Shown piece by piece: positions 1-6,029 of a stretch of 6,756 nucleotides of DNA. Both the position numbers and the translations under genes were made by a program. Each line of letters starts with the position of its first letter. The first letter of the stretch is position 1. The DNA is from Chromatiales bacterium. GTDB taxonomy: Bacteria > Pseudomonadota > Gammaproteobacteria > UBA6429 > Thiohalophilaceae. Location of the stretch: positions 1 to 6,756 of the forward strand of contig JALUTJ010000002.1 of assembly GCA_027057985.1 (NCBI GenBank). The letters run 5' to 3'. The notes beneath the pieces are model-generated. The model did not search any database, was not told the origin of the DNA, and was given only the letters and a program-made list of their open reading frames with translations.

Positions 1-1198
1 AGCCTTCACTTTCTACATGTTGTGGCAATGAATCAAACTTACCGACAATTTTTTCATCGCTTTTTCTGATCAGAGTATAGATACCTGCATTGTAGTTTAG
101 AATGTAATCACTGGTCGTCAGATTATCCGTATTGGTAATCGTGGTTTTTAAGGCATAGTCACCCTGGTTATCTTTACTGGGCAGTGTTAAAGGTGAATCA
201 CTGTCTATCGGATTAAAAAAGTCACCGCCTAGCTCATTATCCAGCGTCATTCCCTTGTGGTGTTGATCATTGAAAGTTTTACTAACGCCAATCGCTATTC
301 GCCCCAGTTCATTCTGCGCGCTATCGAGCATGTTTTCACGAAAGTCCAGCAGCCCACCAATCGAACCGCCTTTCATAAATTTAGTGATCACGGCATCGGC
401 CTGTCCTTCGTTCTGGTAAACCACTTCCAGTACGGAAGGATCATGCTGGTTTGCCACGAGGTCAAGCGCGGCATGCCGTTTCCCTATAACCAGTGTCTGG
501 CCATTACCAATAAAAACATTCAGTGAACCATCTTCCTGCTCGGTGGTACGCACCACAACCCGCTGTGCCAGCTGGTGTAACAGGCGCTCACGCTGATCCA
601 GCAGGTCACTTGGCTCACCCTGGGTAACTTCACGAGCGAGTACCACCTTCCAGTTAAGATCGGCAATACCTTTTGCAAGATCGTTTACTTCGTTAATCTG
701 ACTTCTCAGTGTTTCATTTGTCCCCTTGCGCAGGCTTTCAAAACGACTATCGAGATAGGCAAAACGTTCACTCAGGGCATTGGCTTCCCCTATCATGACC
801 TCACGGGAAGATTGTGAAGCGGGATCATTGGCAACACTGTTAATCGAATTGAAAAATGAATGTAAGGTTGGCGCAAGGCCGGCATTTGGGTCGGCCAGCA
901 TATTATCGATCTGGCTGGTAAATTCATAACTGGTTTGCAAACCACTGGCAATCGAGGCATTGGTGCGTACCTCAGATGAAACAAAGTCATCATGAATCCT
1001 TTTAACATTGTCGATCTGCACACCGGTGCCCAGCGCACCAACACCGGATAACTGTGGTGGCCTTGAATTGACCTCGACACGCTGGCGTGAGAAGCCCTCG
1101 GTATTGGCATTGGCAATATTATGCCCAGCCGTTGCCAGTCTGCGTTCAGAGGCAACCGTTCCTGACAATCCAATCGATAATACGTCAGAAGTTGACAT
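1..1198 (-). CDS. flgK: FlgK, flagellar hook-associated protein 1 (N-terminal part, runs off the left edge)
   Basis: FlgK is the first hook-filament junction protein. It is exported by the flagellar type III apparatus and sits between hook and filament. The frame is open from the ATG at 1198 to the window edge, 399 codons with no stop, which I checked codon by codon. The first 40 residues carry the rod/hook/HAP N-terminal signature (LATAGHNIANANTEGFSRQ). Residues near 195-210 read DLLDQRERLLHQLAQ, and FNDQHHKGMTLD near 310-320 is the usual FlgK pattern. The C-terminal domain lies outside the window. The ATG directly follows the flgJ stop codon (TAA then ATG). The only Shine-Dalgarno candidate, AGGTAAG, lies inside the end of flgJ, so translational coupling is likely. 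I see no FliA-type promoter just upstream. Function is by family; identity is near certain. Confidence 0.96.
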   Translation of the reverse strand, partial: MSTSDVLSIGLSGTVASERRLATAGHNIANANTEGFSRQRVEVNSRPPQLSGVGALGTGVQIDNVKRIHDDFVSSEVRTNASIASGLQTSYEFTSQIDNMLADPNAGLAPTLHSFFNSINSVANDPASQSSREVMIGEANALSERFAYLDSRFESLRKGTNETLRSQINEVNDLAKGIADLNWKVVLAREVTQGEPSDLLDQRERLLHQLAQRVVVRTTEQEDGSLNVFIGNGQTLVIGKRHAALDLVANQHDPSVLEVVYQNEGQADAVITKFMKGGSIGGLLDFRENMLDSAQNELGRIAIGVSKTFNDQHHKGMTLDNELGGDFFNPIDSDSPLTLPSKDNQGDYALKTTITNTDNLTTSDYILNYNAGIYTLIRKSDEKIVGKFDSLPQHVESEG

Positions 1199-2158
1199 TT
1201 AACTTACCTGCTCTGCTAACGTGATCGCATCATCTCTGTCAGAGAATGTACGATAAAAAATATCCATTACCTTGTCCGCGTAGTTCGGATCGGTAGCATA
1301 GCCCGCCTGCTGTAGCCCTTTGATAAAGCGCTGATTATCACCGTGCCACTGAAGAGCATCAGCATAACGGCTGTTCGAACGAAGAAAATTGACATAATCA
1401 TTAAAGCTGTCAGCATAAGAGTGATAAGCTCTGAAAGATGCTTTCTCATATTTCGCGATACCATTGTCATACTCCAGGGTTGTTTTAACGATACGATCCC
1501 CTTGCCAGCGGTGGTCCGCCTTGATATTGAACAGGTTATAGCTGCTACTGCCATCTGGCCTTGTTGCAATAGCCTTGCCCCAGCCAGTTTCAAGCGCTGC
1601 CTGCGAAACCAGTAATTCAGGTGAGACACCGAGTTTAGCCGCGGCTTTTTCTGCATAAGGCATCAGATAACGCCTGAATTCATCAGCATTTTTAAACTGA
1701 CTAATATCTTTAGTGGTGTCTGCATCATTGTGGGATTCTGTCCCTGATGCACCAGGTGTTTCCAGATTCTGCGGCGGCAAGATCTTGCCTGCTTCCGGCA
1801 CCTCGAACTGCCGCTGCTGTGCCGTTGCCGGGTAAGATGTTGCTGCTTCATGCCCAGACTTGTTGCGGCTGAGCTGCCTGACCAGCGTATCGGCAATACC
1901 GATACCCTTACCACTGGCCATATCCAGCGCAATCTGCTTGTCGAACATGTCCCGATACAGTTTTGACTGGTCGCTATCGAAAATATCATCGCCCATACTG
2001 GCATCACGCATGCTTTTCAACATCATCTGGATAAAAATACCCTCGAACTGCTTTGCCACCTTGCGCAGGGATGCCTGCGGATCAACGCGAGAACGAGCCC
2101 GCATCTCTGCCAGTCCTGCAAAATCGGTATATGTCGGTGTAGTGATTGCGCCTTGCAT
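1199..2158 (-). CDS. flgJ: FlgJ, rod cap and peptidoglycan hydrolase (bifunctional)
   Basis: The protein has 319 residues, close to the enterobacterial length of about 316. It acts in the periplasm, capping the growing rod and cutting peptidoglycan so the rod can pass. Residues about 28-95 form the rod-binding domain (VAKQFEGIFIQMMLKSM, then the KQIALDMASGKGIGIAD pattern). A polar, low-complexity linker spans about 96-155. Residues about 160-310 are a glucosaminidase-fold domain with QAALETGWG (Glu190), YNLFNIKA, TTLEYDNG (Glu229), FRAYHSYADSFNDYV and GYATDPNYADKV. Glu190 and Glu229 sit where the Salmonella enzyme has its catalytic-site glutamates, so it should be active. The start ATG has GAGG seven nt upstream. 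It is separated from flgI by 194 nt that hold a sigma-54-like promoter, so it may head its own flgJ-flgK unit. A two-domain FlgJ is typical of beta- and gammaproteobacteria. Confidence 0.97.
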   Translation of the reverse strand: MQGAITTPTYTDFAGLAEMRARSRVDPQASLRKVAKQFEGIFIQMMLKSMRDASMGDDIFDSDQSKLYRDMFDKQIALDMASGKGIGIADTLVRQLSRNKSGHEAATSYPATAQQRQFEVPEAGKILPPQNLETPGASGTESHNDADTTKDISQFKNADEFRRYLMPYAEKAAAKLGVSPELLVSQAALETGWGKAIATRPDGSSSYNLFNIKADHRWQGDRIVKTTLEYDNGIAKYEKASFRAYHSYADSFNDYVNFLRSNSRYADALQWHGDNQRFIKGLQQAGYATDPNYADKVMDIFYRTFSDRDDAITLAEQVS

Positions 2159-2352
2159 TTTCCTGCCTCTTTATACAACTATAACTATGCAGGTTCCGTG
2201 CCTGTTTTTTTGCTGACAAACAGGGAAGAACTGGTGACTCAGACGTATGGGGTTAAAAAGGTGAGAGGCATGGTTTGCGGTTCAATGCTCAGACACAGCC
2301 CTGTTCGCCTGATTATTGTATTTGCCATGGTGTGCTGGCATGTTCCAGGCTT
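2159..2352. other. flgI-flgJ intergenic region (194 nt)
   Basis: This gap is unusually long beside the other gene junctions here (0 to 20 nt), apart from the flgF-flgG gap. The flgJ-proximal third contains the GAGG ribosome binding site, the sigma-54-like promoter and a 7-bp inverted repeat (CCTGTTT at 2201-2207 with AAACAGG at 2218-2224) that overlaps the -24 element. The flgI-proximal part holds only a weak TGCCA/TGGCA hairpin and two copies of CTCAGAC. No convincing terminator (no stem followed by a T run on the minus strand) and no supported small gene were seen. The space would suit binding of a sigma-54 activator, but I cannot name a site. Confidence 0.6.
2188..2203 (-). promoter_or_regulatory. 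Probable sigma-54 (RpoN) promoter for flgJ-flgK
   Basis: Read on the minus strand the site is AGGCACGGAACCTGCA. It has the invariant GG (2202-2201) and GC (2190-2189) exactly 10 nt apart, and it differs from the consensus TGGCACG-N4-TTGCA at only two positions. A run of seven A lies just upstream on the same strand. Initiation about 12 nt past the GC would fall near 2177, leaving a short leader with the GAGG ribosome binding site and the flgJ ATG at 2158. RpoN, with an enhancer-binding activator of the FleQ/FlrC type, drives rod, ring and hook genes in polarly flagellated gammaproteobacteria, which fits. Not experimentally shown here. Confidence 0.7.
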
Positions 2353-3468
2353 TTATATCACGACCAGCTCGGCATTAAGTGCACCCGCTTCTTTCAGTGC
2401 TTCAAGAATAGCCACCAGATCACCCGGTGCAAGCCCCAGCTCATTAAGGCCACGAACCACATCATCGAGAGTCGGACTATCCTCGATTTTAAAGGTACGT
2501 TTGTCCTGATTCGCATTGATTTCAGAAATAGGAGTTACTACGGTCTGTCCCTGTGCCAGAGCATTCGGTTGACTCACCTGGCTGCCCTCGGTAATGGTTA
2601 CAGTCAGGTTACCATGTGATACGGCTGCTGGCAGGATGTGGACATTCTTACCGATAACCACGGTGCCGGTACGTGAGTTAACAACGATTCTTGCCGCAGG
2701 TTCTGCCGGAGTGATGGTCATATTTTCCAGCATGGAAATAAAAGCAACCCGCTGCGAAGTATCCGTCGGTGAATTGACCACGATGGCGCCTGCATCACGC
2801 GCATACGCGGTACCCGGACCGATTGTATTGTTGATGACATGAACCAGCCGGTTTGCCGTGGTAAAGTCTGGCTTATACAGGTTCAGAACCACTTCCTTAT
2901 TTAAACCAAACGGGGTATCTATAGAACGTTCAACAATAGCACCGTTGATAATCCGACCTACACTTGGCACATTGACCGTAATACGGGAGCCATCATTGCC
3001 TTCGGCACCAAAACCACTCACCACTACACTACCCTGAGCAATGGCATAAATCTTGTTGTCAGCACCTTTGAGCGGAGTCATTAACAGGCTGCCACCGCGT
3101 AAACTCTTGGCGCTGCCAACTGATGAAAGCGTAACATCAATTTTCATACCGGCCTTTGCAAAAGGTGGTAACTCGGCATGAATCGCTACGGCAGCGACAT
3201 TTTTTGCCTGCAGGGTAACACCCGGCGGTACATTAACACCAAGACGTGACAGCATACTGCGTAAACTTTGCGTGGTTGCCCGGCCTGAACCATCACCGGT
3301 ACCGTTGAGACCAACAACCAGACCGTAACCCACCAGCTGATTAGAACGCACGCCTTCAACCTGGGTCAGATCTTTTATTCTTTCTGCACGTACCGAACCA
3401 AAGCTCATACTCAGCAGTAATACCAGGCCAGCGAGAACGGTAAAACTGAGATCTTTTCCTGATAACAT
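2353..3468 (-). CDS. flgI: FlgI, flagellar P-ring protein precursor
   Basis: The protein has 371 residues (E. coli FlgI has about 365). It is the periplasmic subunit of the P ring, the bushing round the rod in the peptidoglycan layer. A Sec signal peptide fills residues 1-28: Lys5, a hydrophobic core ([14 protein letters not shown]) and probable cleavage after SVRA, giving a mature start ERIKDL. The mature N-terminus shows the family pattern ([20 protein letters not shown] then TGDGS). The C-terminus ends in the typical [25 protein letters not shown] helix and tail. ATG at 3468 is preceded by AGGGG at seven nt. It lies 19 nt after flgH, and the ring pair flgH-flgI is expected to be co-transcribed. 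It is followed by an unusually long gap before flgJ. Nothing in the sequence looks damaged. Confidence 0.98.
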   Translation of the reverse strand: MLSGKDLSFTVLAGLVLLLSMSFGSVRAERIKDLTQVEGVRSNQLVGYGLVVGLNGTGDGSGRATTQSLRSMLSRLGVNVPPGVTLQAKNVAAVAIHAELPPFAKAGMKIDVTLSSVGSAKSLRGGSLLMTPLKGADNKIYAIAQGSVVVSGFGAEGNDGSRITVNVPSVGRIINGAIVERSIDTPFGLNKEVVLNLYKPDFTTANRLVHVINNTIGPGTAYARDAGAIVVNSPTDTSQRVAFISMLENMTITPAEPAARIVVNSRTGTVVIGKNVHILPAAVSHGNLTVTITEGSQVSQPNALAQGQTVVTPISEINANQDKRTFKIEDSPTLDDVVRGLNELGLAPGDLVAILEALKEAGALNAELVVI

Positions 3469-3487
3469 CGTTGTTCCCCTTTATTTC

Positions 3488-4171
3488 CTAGTAAGGCCAG
3501 GCCTGGCTCTGGAAGAATCGACCCAGTGCCCCCATACGATTTGCTGCAGAAAGGTCACCCTTACCGGCATAGGCCATGTGTGCATTAGCGACCTTGAACG
3601 ACTGCACGGTATTATCCTGATCGATATCCTTTGGTCGCACGATGCCGATAAAACGAACATACTCATCCGACTGGTTTAGCACCATCATTTTTTCACCACG
3701 CACGACCAGGTTATTGTTTGGAAGTACCTCGATCACGGTAACGGTTAACTTGCCATTAAAGGTACTGTTCATGGCGCTAGTACCCTGACCACTGAACTCA
3801 CGTTCACCATTAAACTTGTTTTCCAGTATTTCCACGCCATCTTTCAATACCTTGTTACCAGCAAGCGTTGGCCCGGGTAATTCAACCTTGTTATCTTTTG
3901 AACTATTGGTATTGGATGTTGAGCTGGCATTGGTATTCTCACTCAGGATAATCGTTAAAACATCACCCACATACTTTGCCGTGGTATCTTCAAACAGGCC
4001 AACCCGCATACCCTGCTGGTATATTGCTCCGTTATCTCGGCGAACAATTTTCAGCGGCGGTATTTTTGGTTTGTGCTGATCTTCTGCCTGCTTGATATTA
4101 ATCGGTTTTAAACAGGCCGATAACGACAGACTAACAGCAACAAGGAAAATATTTTTCAGGTAATGTTTCAT
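3488..4171 (-). CDS. flgH: FlgH, flagellar L-ring lipoprotein precursor
   Basis: The protein has 227 residues from the chosen start (E. coli FlgH has about 232). It forms the L ring round the rod in the outer membrane. The N-terminus is a lipoprotein signal: basic MKHYLK, a hydrophobic stretch, then the lipobox LSAC with lipidated Cys20. The family core is LFEDTTAKYVGDVLTIILSE followed by a Ser/Asn/Thr-rich stretch, then VTVIEVLPNNNLVVRGEK, and a C-terminus MGALGRFFQSQAWPY. Two ATGs are in frame, at 4177 and 4171. The AGGA at 4180-4177 is five nt from the second and runs into the first, so I chose 4171; the longer form adds only Met-Lys. It sits between flgG and flgI in the same direction. 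It needs FlgI and the Lol pathway by family knowledge. Confidence 0.97.
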   Translation of the reverse strand: MKHYLKNIFLVAVSLSLSACLKPINIKQAEDQHKPKIPPLKIVRRDNGAIYQQGMRVGLFEDTTAKYVGDVLTIILSENTNASSTSNTNSSKDNKVELPGPTLAGNKVLKDGVEILENKFNGEREFSGQGTSAMNSTFNGKLTVTVIEVLPNNNLVVRGEKMMVLNQSDEYVRFIGIVRPKDIDQDNTVQSFKVANAHMAYAGKGDLSAANRMGALGRFFQSQAWPY

Positions 4172-4176
4172 CTTCA

Positions 4177-4180
4177 TCCT
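4177..4180 (-). promoter_or_regulatory. Ribosome binding site that decides the flgH start
   Basis: On the minus strand the junction reads GCAGGATGAAGATG. AGGA overlaps the first ATG (4177), so it cannot serve that codon, but it lies five nt before the second ATG (4171), a normal spacing. No other purine-rich site is found in the 14 nt between the flgG stop and the first ATG. Confidence 0.65.
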
Positions 4181-4191
4181 GCTACATTGAA

Positions 4192-4977
4192 TTAAAGATT
4201 ATTGTTAATGTATTGCAACATCTGATCCGCGGTAGAAATCGCCTTGGAGTTCATTTCATAGGCACGCTGGGTTTCAATCATATTGACCAGTTCTTCCACC
4301 ACGTTGACATTGGAACTTTCTACCGAACCCTGGATCAAGGAACCCAGGTTACTGCTATCGGGACTGCCGACTACGGGCGCACCACTGGCACCGGTTTCAA
4401 CATAGAGGTTGCCACCAATCGATTGCAGGCCGGCAGGGTTAACAAAGTCGGCTATCTGGATAACACCAACCTGTGCCGGTGTAGGGTTACCTGGCTGGGT
4501 GACCGAAACCACACCATCAGTACCAATGGTTACGCTTAAAGCGTTTTCTGGAATAATAATATCTGGCTGAACCCGGTAACCGGAGGAGTTCACCAGCTGC
4601 CCGGCTGAGTTCACCTGAAATTCACCATTCCGGGTATAGGCAATATCACCATTCGGCTTAAGAATCTGGAAGAAGCCCCGGCCCTGAATCGCGGTATCAT
4701 AAGTATTATTGGTCTGGATCAGGTTGCCCTGGGTATGCAGTTTCTGTGTCGCCACGGTGCGGACACCGGTACCTAAACTTAAACCGGTGGGTAACTCGGT
4801 TTCCTGCGAACTCTGGCCGCCTGCCTGGCGTAAATTCTGGTATAACAGGTCTTCGAAAACAGCGCGAGCACGCTTGAAGCCGGTGGTATTGACATTGGCC
4901 AGGTTATTACTGACAACAGATAAGCGGTTCTGCTGTGCTTCGAGGCCTGTCTTTGCAATCCATAATGATTGGCTCAT
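4192..4977 (-). CDS. flgG: FlgG, flagellar distal rod protein
   Basis: The protein has 261 residues, against 260 in E. coli. FlgG polymerises into the distal rod, which runs through the P and L rings. Residues 5-35 form the rod-type N-terminal domain ([20 protein letters not shown]). Residues about 46-73 (YQNLRQAGG to GLSLGTGVR) are the FlgG-specific stretch that hook protein lacks and that is linked to rod stiffness. The C-terminal 41 residues ([20 protein letters not shown] onward) complete the paired coiled-coil domain. Signal-peptide-free export is by the flagellar type III system. GGAG lies nine nt before the ATG at 4977. Unusually, 294 nt separate it from flgF; that gap holds a palindromic element and a sigma-54-like site, so flgG may start a separate transcript flgG-H-I. 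The coding region itself is normal. Confidence 0.98.
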   Translation of the reverse strand: MSQSLWIAKTGLEAQQNRLSVVSNNLANVNTTGFKRARAVFEDLLYQNLRQAGGQSSQETELPTGLSLGTGVRTVATQKLHTQGNLIQTNNTYDTAIQGRGFFQILKPNGDIAYTRNGEFQVNSAGQLVNSSGYRVQPDIIIPENALSVTIGTDGVVSVTQPGNPTPAQVGVIQIADFVNPAGLQSIGGNLYVETGASGAPVVGSPDSSNLGSLIQGSVESSNVNVVEELVNMIETQRAYEMNSKAISTADQMLQYINNNL

Positions 4978-5016
4978 TTTTCTTTCTCCAGAATTTTGTC
5001 GCTATAGTTTATTAAA

Positions 5017-5032
5017 TGCATAATACATACCA
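5017..5032 (-). promoter_or_regulatory. Possible sigma-54 promoter for flgG-flgH-flgI
   Basis: On the minus strand the site reads TGGTATGTATTATGCA. GG (5031-5030) and GC (5019-5018) are exactly 10 nt apart, and most consensus positions of TGGCACG-N4-TTGCA match; the two C of the -24 block and one T of the -12 block are replaced. Initiation would fall near 5006, about 28 nt before the flgG ATG. The match is weaker than the one before flgJ and lies in AT-rich DNA, where chance matches are easier. Its position in the leader between the repeat element and flgG is what makes it plausible. Confidence 0.4.
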
Positions 5033-5052
5033 GAATTTGTTATATATCTATC

Positions 5053-5265
5053 TGTTCCATATACCTGCACACTTAGATACAAAAAGAAACTCATAGGAGG
5101 TAGAAAGCTGTTGTCGATCAAGACCGTGGGCCGCAGGGACAGCGGCCCCCGATCCTACAGGGATGTATTCACGGCGTGTCTTGATCGGCAATAGCTGGAT
5201 AACCTCCTGTTTCATCACTTCAGATATATTTCTTAAAGTTTTTAACTGTACAGGTATATGGAACA
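5053..5265. repeat. Long palindromic MITE-like element between flgF and flgG
   Basis: A 213-nt segment is bounded by a perfect 15-nt terminal inverted repeat (TGTTCCATATACCTG at 5053-5067, complement at 5251-5265). Further inverted pairs follow inward in nested order: CTGCACACTT with an 8/10 partner at the right end, AGGAGGT (5095-5101) with ACCTCCT (5202-5208), and a 19-nt arm at 5106-5124 that pairs 17/19 with 5178-5196. The centre has a GC-rich hairpin (GGGCCGC 5128-5134 with GCGGCCC 5142-5148) and a small ATCC/GGAT hairpin (5152-5164). No transposase is present. It starts six nt after the flgF stop codon and would be transcribed within the operon as a branched RNA fold. Flanks GATAA and GATAG (minus strand) may be an imperfect target duplication. 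The architecture suggests a non-autonomous mobile or REP-like repeat; I infer mobility, I do not see it. Confidence 0.75.
5128..5148. repeat. GC-rich central hairpin of the palindromic element
   Basis: A 7-bp perfect stem, GGGCCGC with GCGGCCC, encloses the loop AGGGACA. It is the strongest local fold in the window and stands out by its GC richness from the AT-rich ends of the same element. No T run follows on either strand, so it is not a Rho-independent terminator. Confidence 0.8.
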
Positions 5266-5271
5266 TTATCT

Positions 5272-6015
5272 TTATGCCAGTTTCAGTATCTGTGAAGCCG
5301 CACTGTCATTATTTTCCGCTGTTTTAAGCATCTTTACCTGTAACTCGAACTGGCGTGCCAGCTCGATCATATTGACCAGGGCACTCGCAGCATTGACGTT
5401 ACTGGTTTCAATGGTGCCGGAAACAACGCTGACATCCTCATCACGATCAACCGGTTGACCATTTTTCAGTTCAAACAGACCATATTCATTTCGTTTGAGT
5501 TGTTTTGTATCGGGTTTAACCAGCTTGATACGATCGACCACGGTAGAACCACCATTACCATCTCCAATCTGGCTGATACTGATAGTGCCATCCTTACCAA
5601 TATCCACCTTGGCAGCATCAGGAATGGTAATCGGGCCATTATCACCGATAACAACATAACCTGCCCCGGTCTGTAACACACCGGCATTATCGGTTTTCAG
5701 GTCACCGGCACGGGTATAGGCTTCACGTCCGTCCGGAGTCTGCACCGCAATAAAACCTTCACCACTGATCGCAATATCCATGTCTCGGCCGGTGGTGCTC
5801 ATGGCACCCTGGCTAAAATCAATGCCCGGTTTTTCTGTCATGGAGTAAACCCTTGTGGGATGACCACTGCCACCATAAAGAGGCATACTGCGTGCAGCTG
5901 CCAGGTCGGCACGGAAACCCGTGGTACTGATATTGGCCAGGTTATTGGCATTTATCGACTGTGCCAGCATATTCTGACTGGCTCCCGACATAGCAACATA
6001 CAACATACGATCCAT
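5272..6015 (-). CDS. flgF: FlgF, flagellar proximal rod protein
   Basis: The protein has 247 residues (E. coli FlgF about 251). It is one of the proximal rod subunits joined to FlgB, FlgC and FlgG in the periplasm. It starts MDRMLYVAMSGA and has the rod-type N-terminal domain (QSINANNLANISTTGFRADL, residues about 19-38). The middle reads RDMDIAISGEGFIAVQT, the usual FlgE/F/G core, and the final 45 residues (ETSNVNAASALVNMIELARQ onward) form the C-terminal coiled-coil partner. The short N-terminal region without the FlgG-specific stretch, and its place between flgE and flgG, separate it from FlgG. ATG at 6015 has AAGGA eight nt upstream, inside the 14-nt gap after flgE. Its 3' end is intact: the stop codon is only six nt from the palindromic element. 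Confidence 0.97.
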   Translation of the reverse strand: MDRMLYVAMSGASQNMLAQSINANNLANISTTGFRADLAAARSMPLYGGSGHPTRVYSMTEKPGIDFSQGAMSTTGRDMDIAISGEGFIAVQTPDGREAYTRAGDLKTDNAGVLQTGAGYVVIGDNGPITIPDAAKVDIGKDGTISISQIGDGNGGSTVVDRIKLVKPDTKQLKRNEYGLFELKNGQPVDRDEDVSVVSGTIETSNVNAASALVNMIELARQFELQVKMLKTAENNDSAASQILKLA

Positions 6016-6029
6016 GGTCTTATCCTTTA

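Noticed and set aside
793..1173. 126-codon minus-strand frame inside the flgK region
   Set aside because: It is out of frame with flgK, which is continuously open from 1198 to the window edge with family motifs throughout.
2201..2224. Hairpin between flgI and flgJ as a transcription terminator
   Set aside because: The stem is only 7 bp with a 10-nt loop and is not followed by a T run on either strand; the minus strand continues into the promoter match.
2252..2340. Short minus-strand frames in the flgI-flgJ gap (19 and 29 codons)
   Set aside because: Neither has a ribosome binding site, and the composition shows no sign of coding; they are what chance gives in such a gap.
1860..2842. Several plus-strand open frames of 80-118 codons opposite flgJ and flgI
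   Set aside because: They are antisense to well-conserved flagellar genes, lack recognisable domains or ribosome binding sites, and are expected shadows of codon bias.
5053..5265. CRISPR array, tRNA or attachment site in the flgF-flgG gap
   Set aside because: There are no regularly spaced direct repeats, no tRNA cloverleaf with a CCA-type acceptor or T-loop motif, and no integrase nearby; the structure is a nested inverted repeat.
5048..5266. 72-codon open frame on the minus strand spanning almost exactly the palindromic element
   Set aside because: Its ends coincide with the inverted repeats, it has no Shine-Dalgarno site at its ATG, and its sequence is dictated by palindromic DNA. It is best explained as a chance frame, though automatic pipelines may call it a hypothetical protein.
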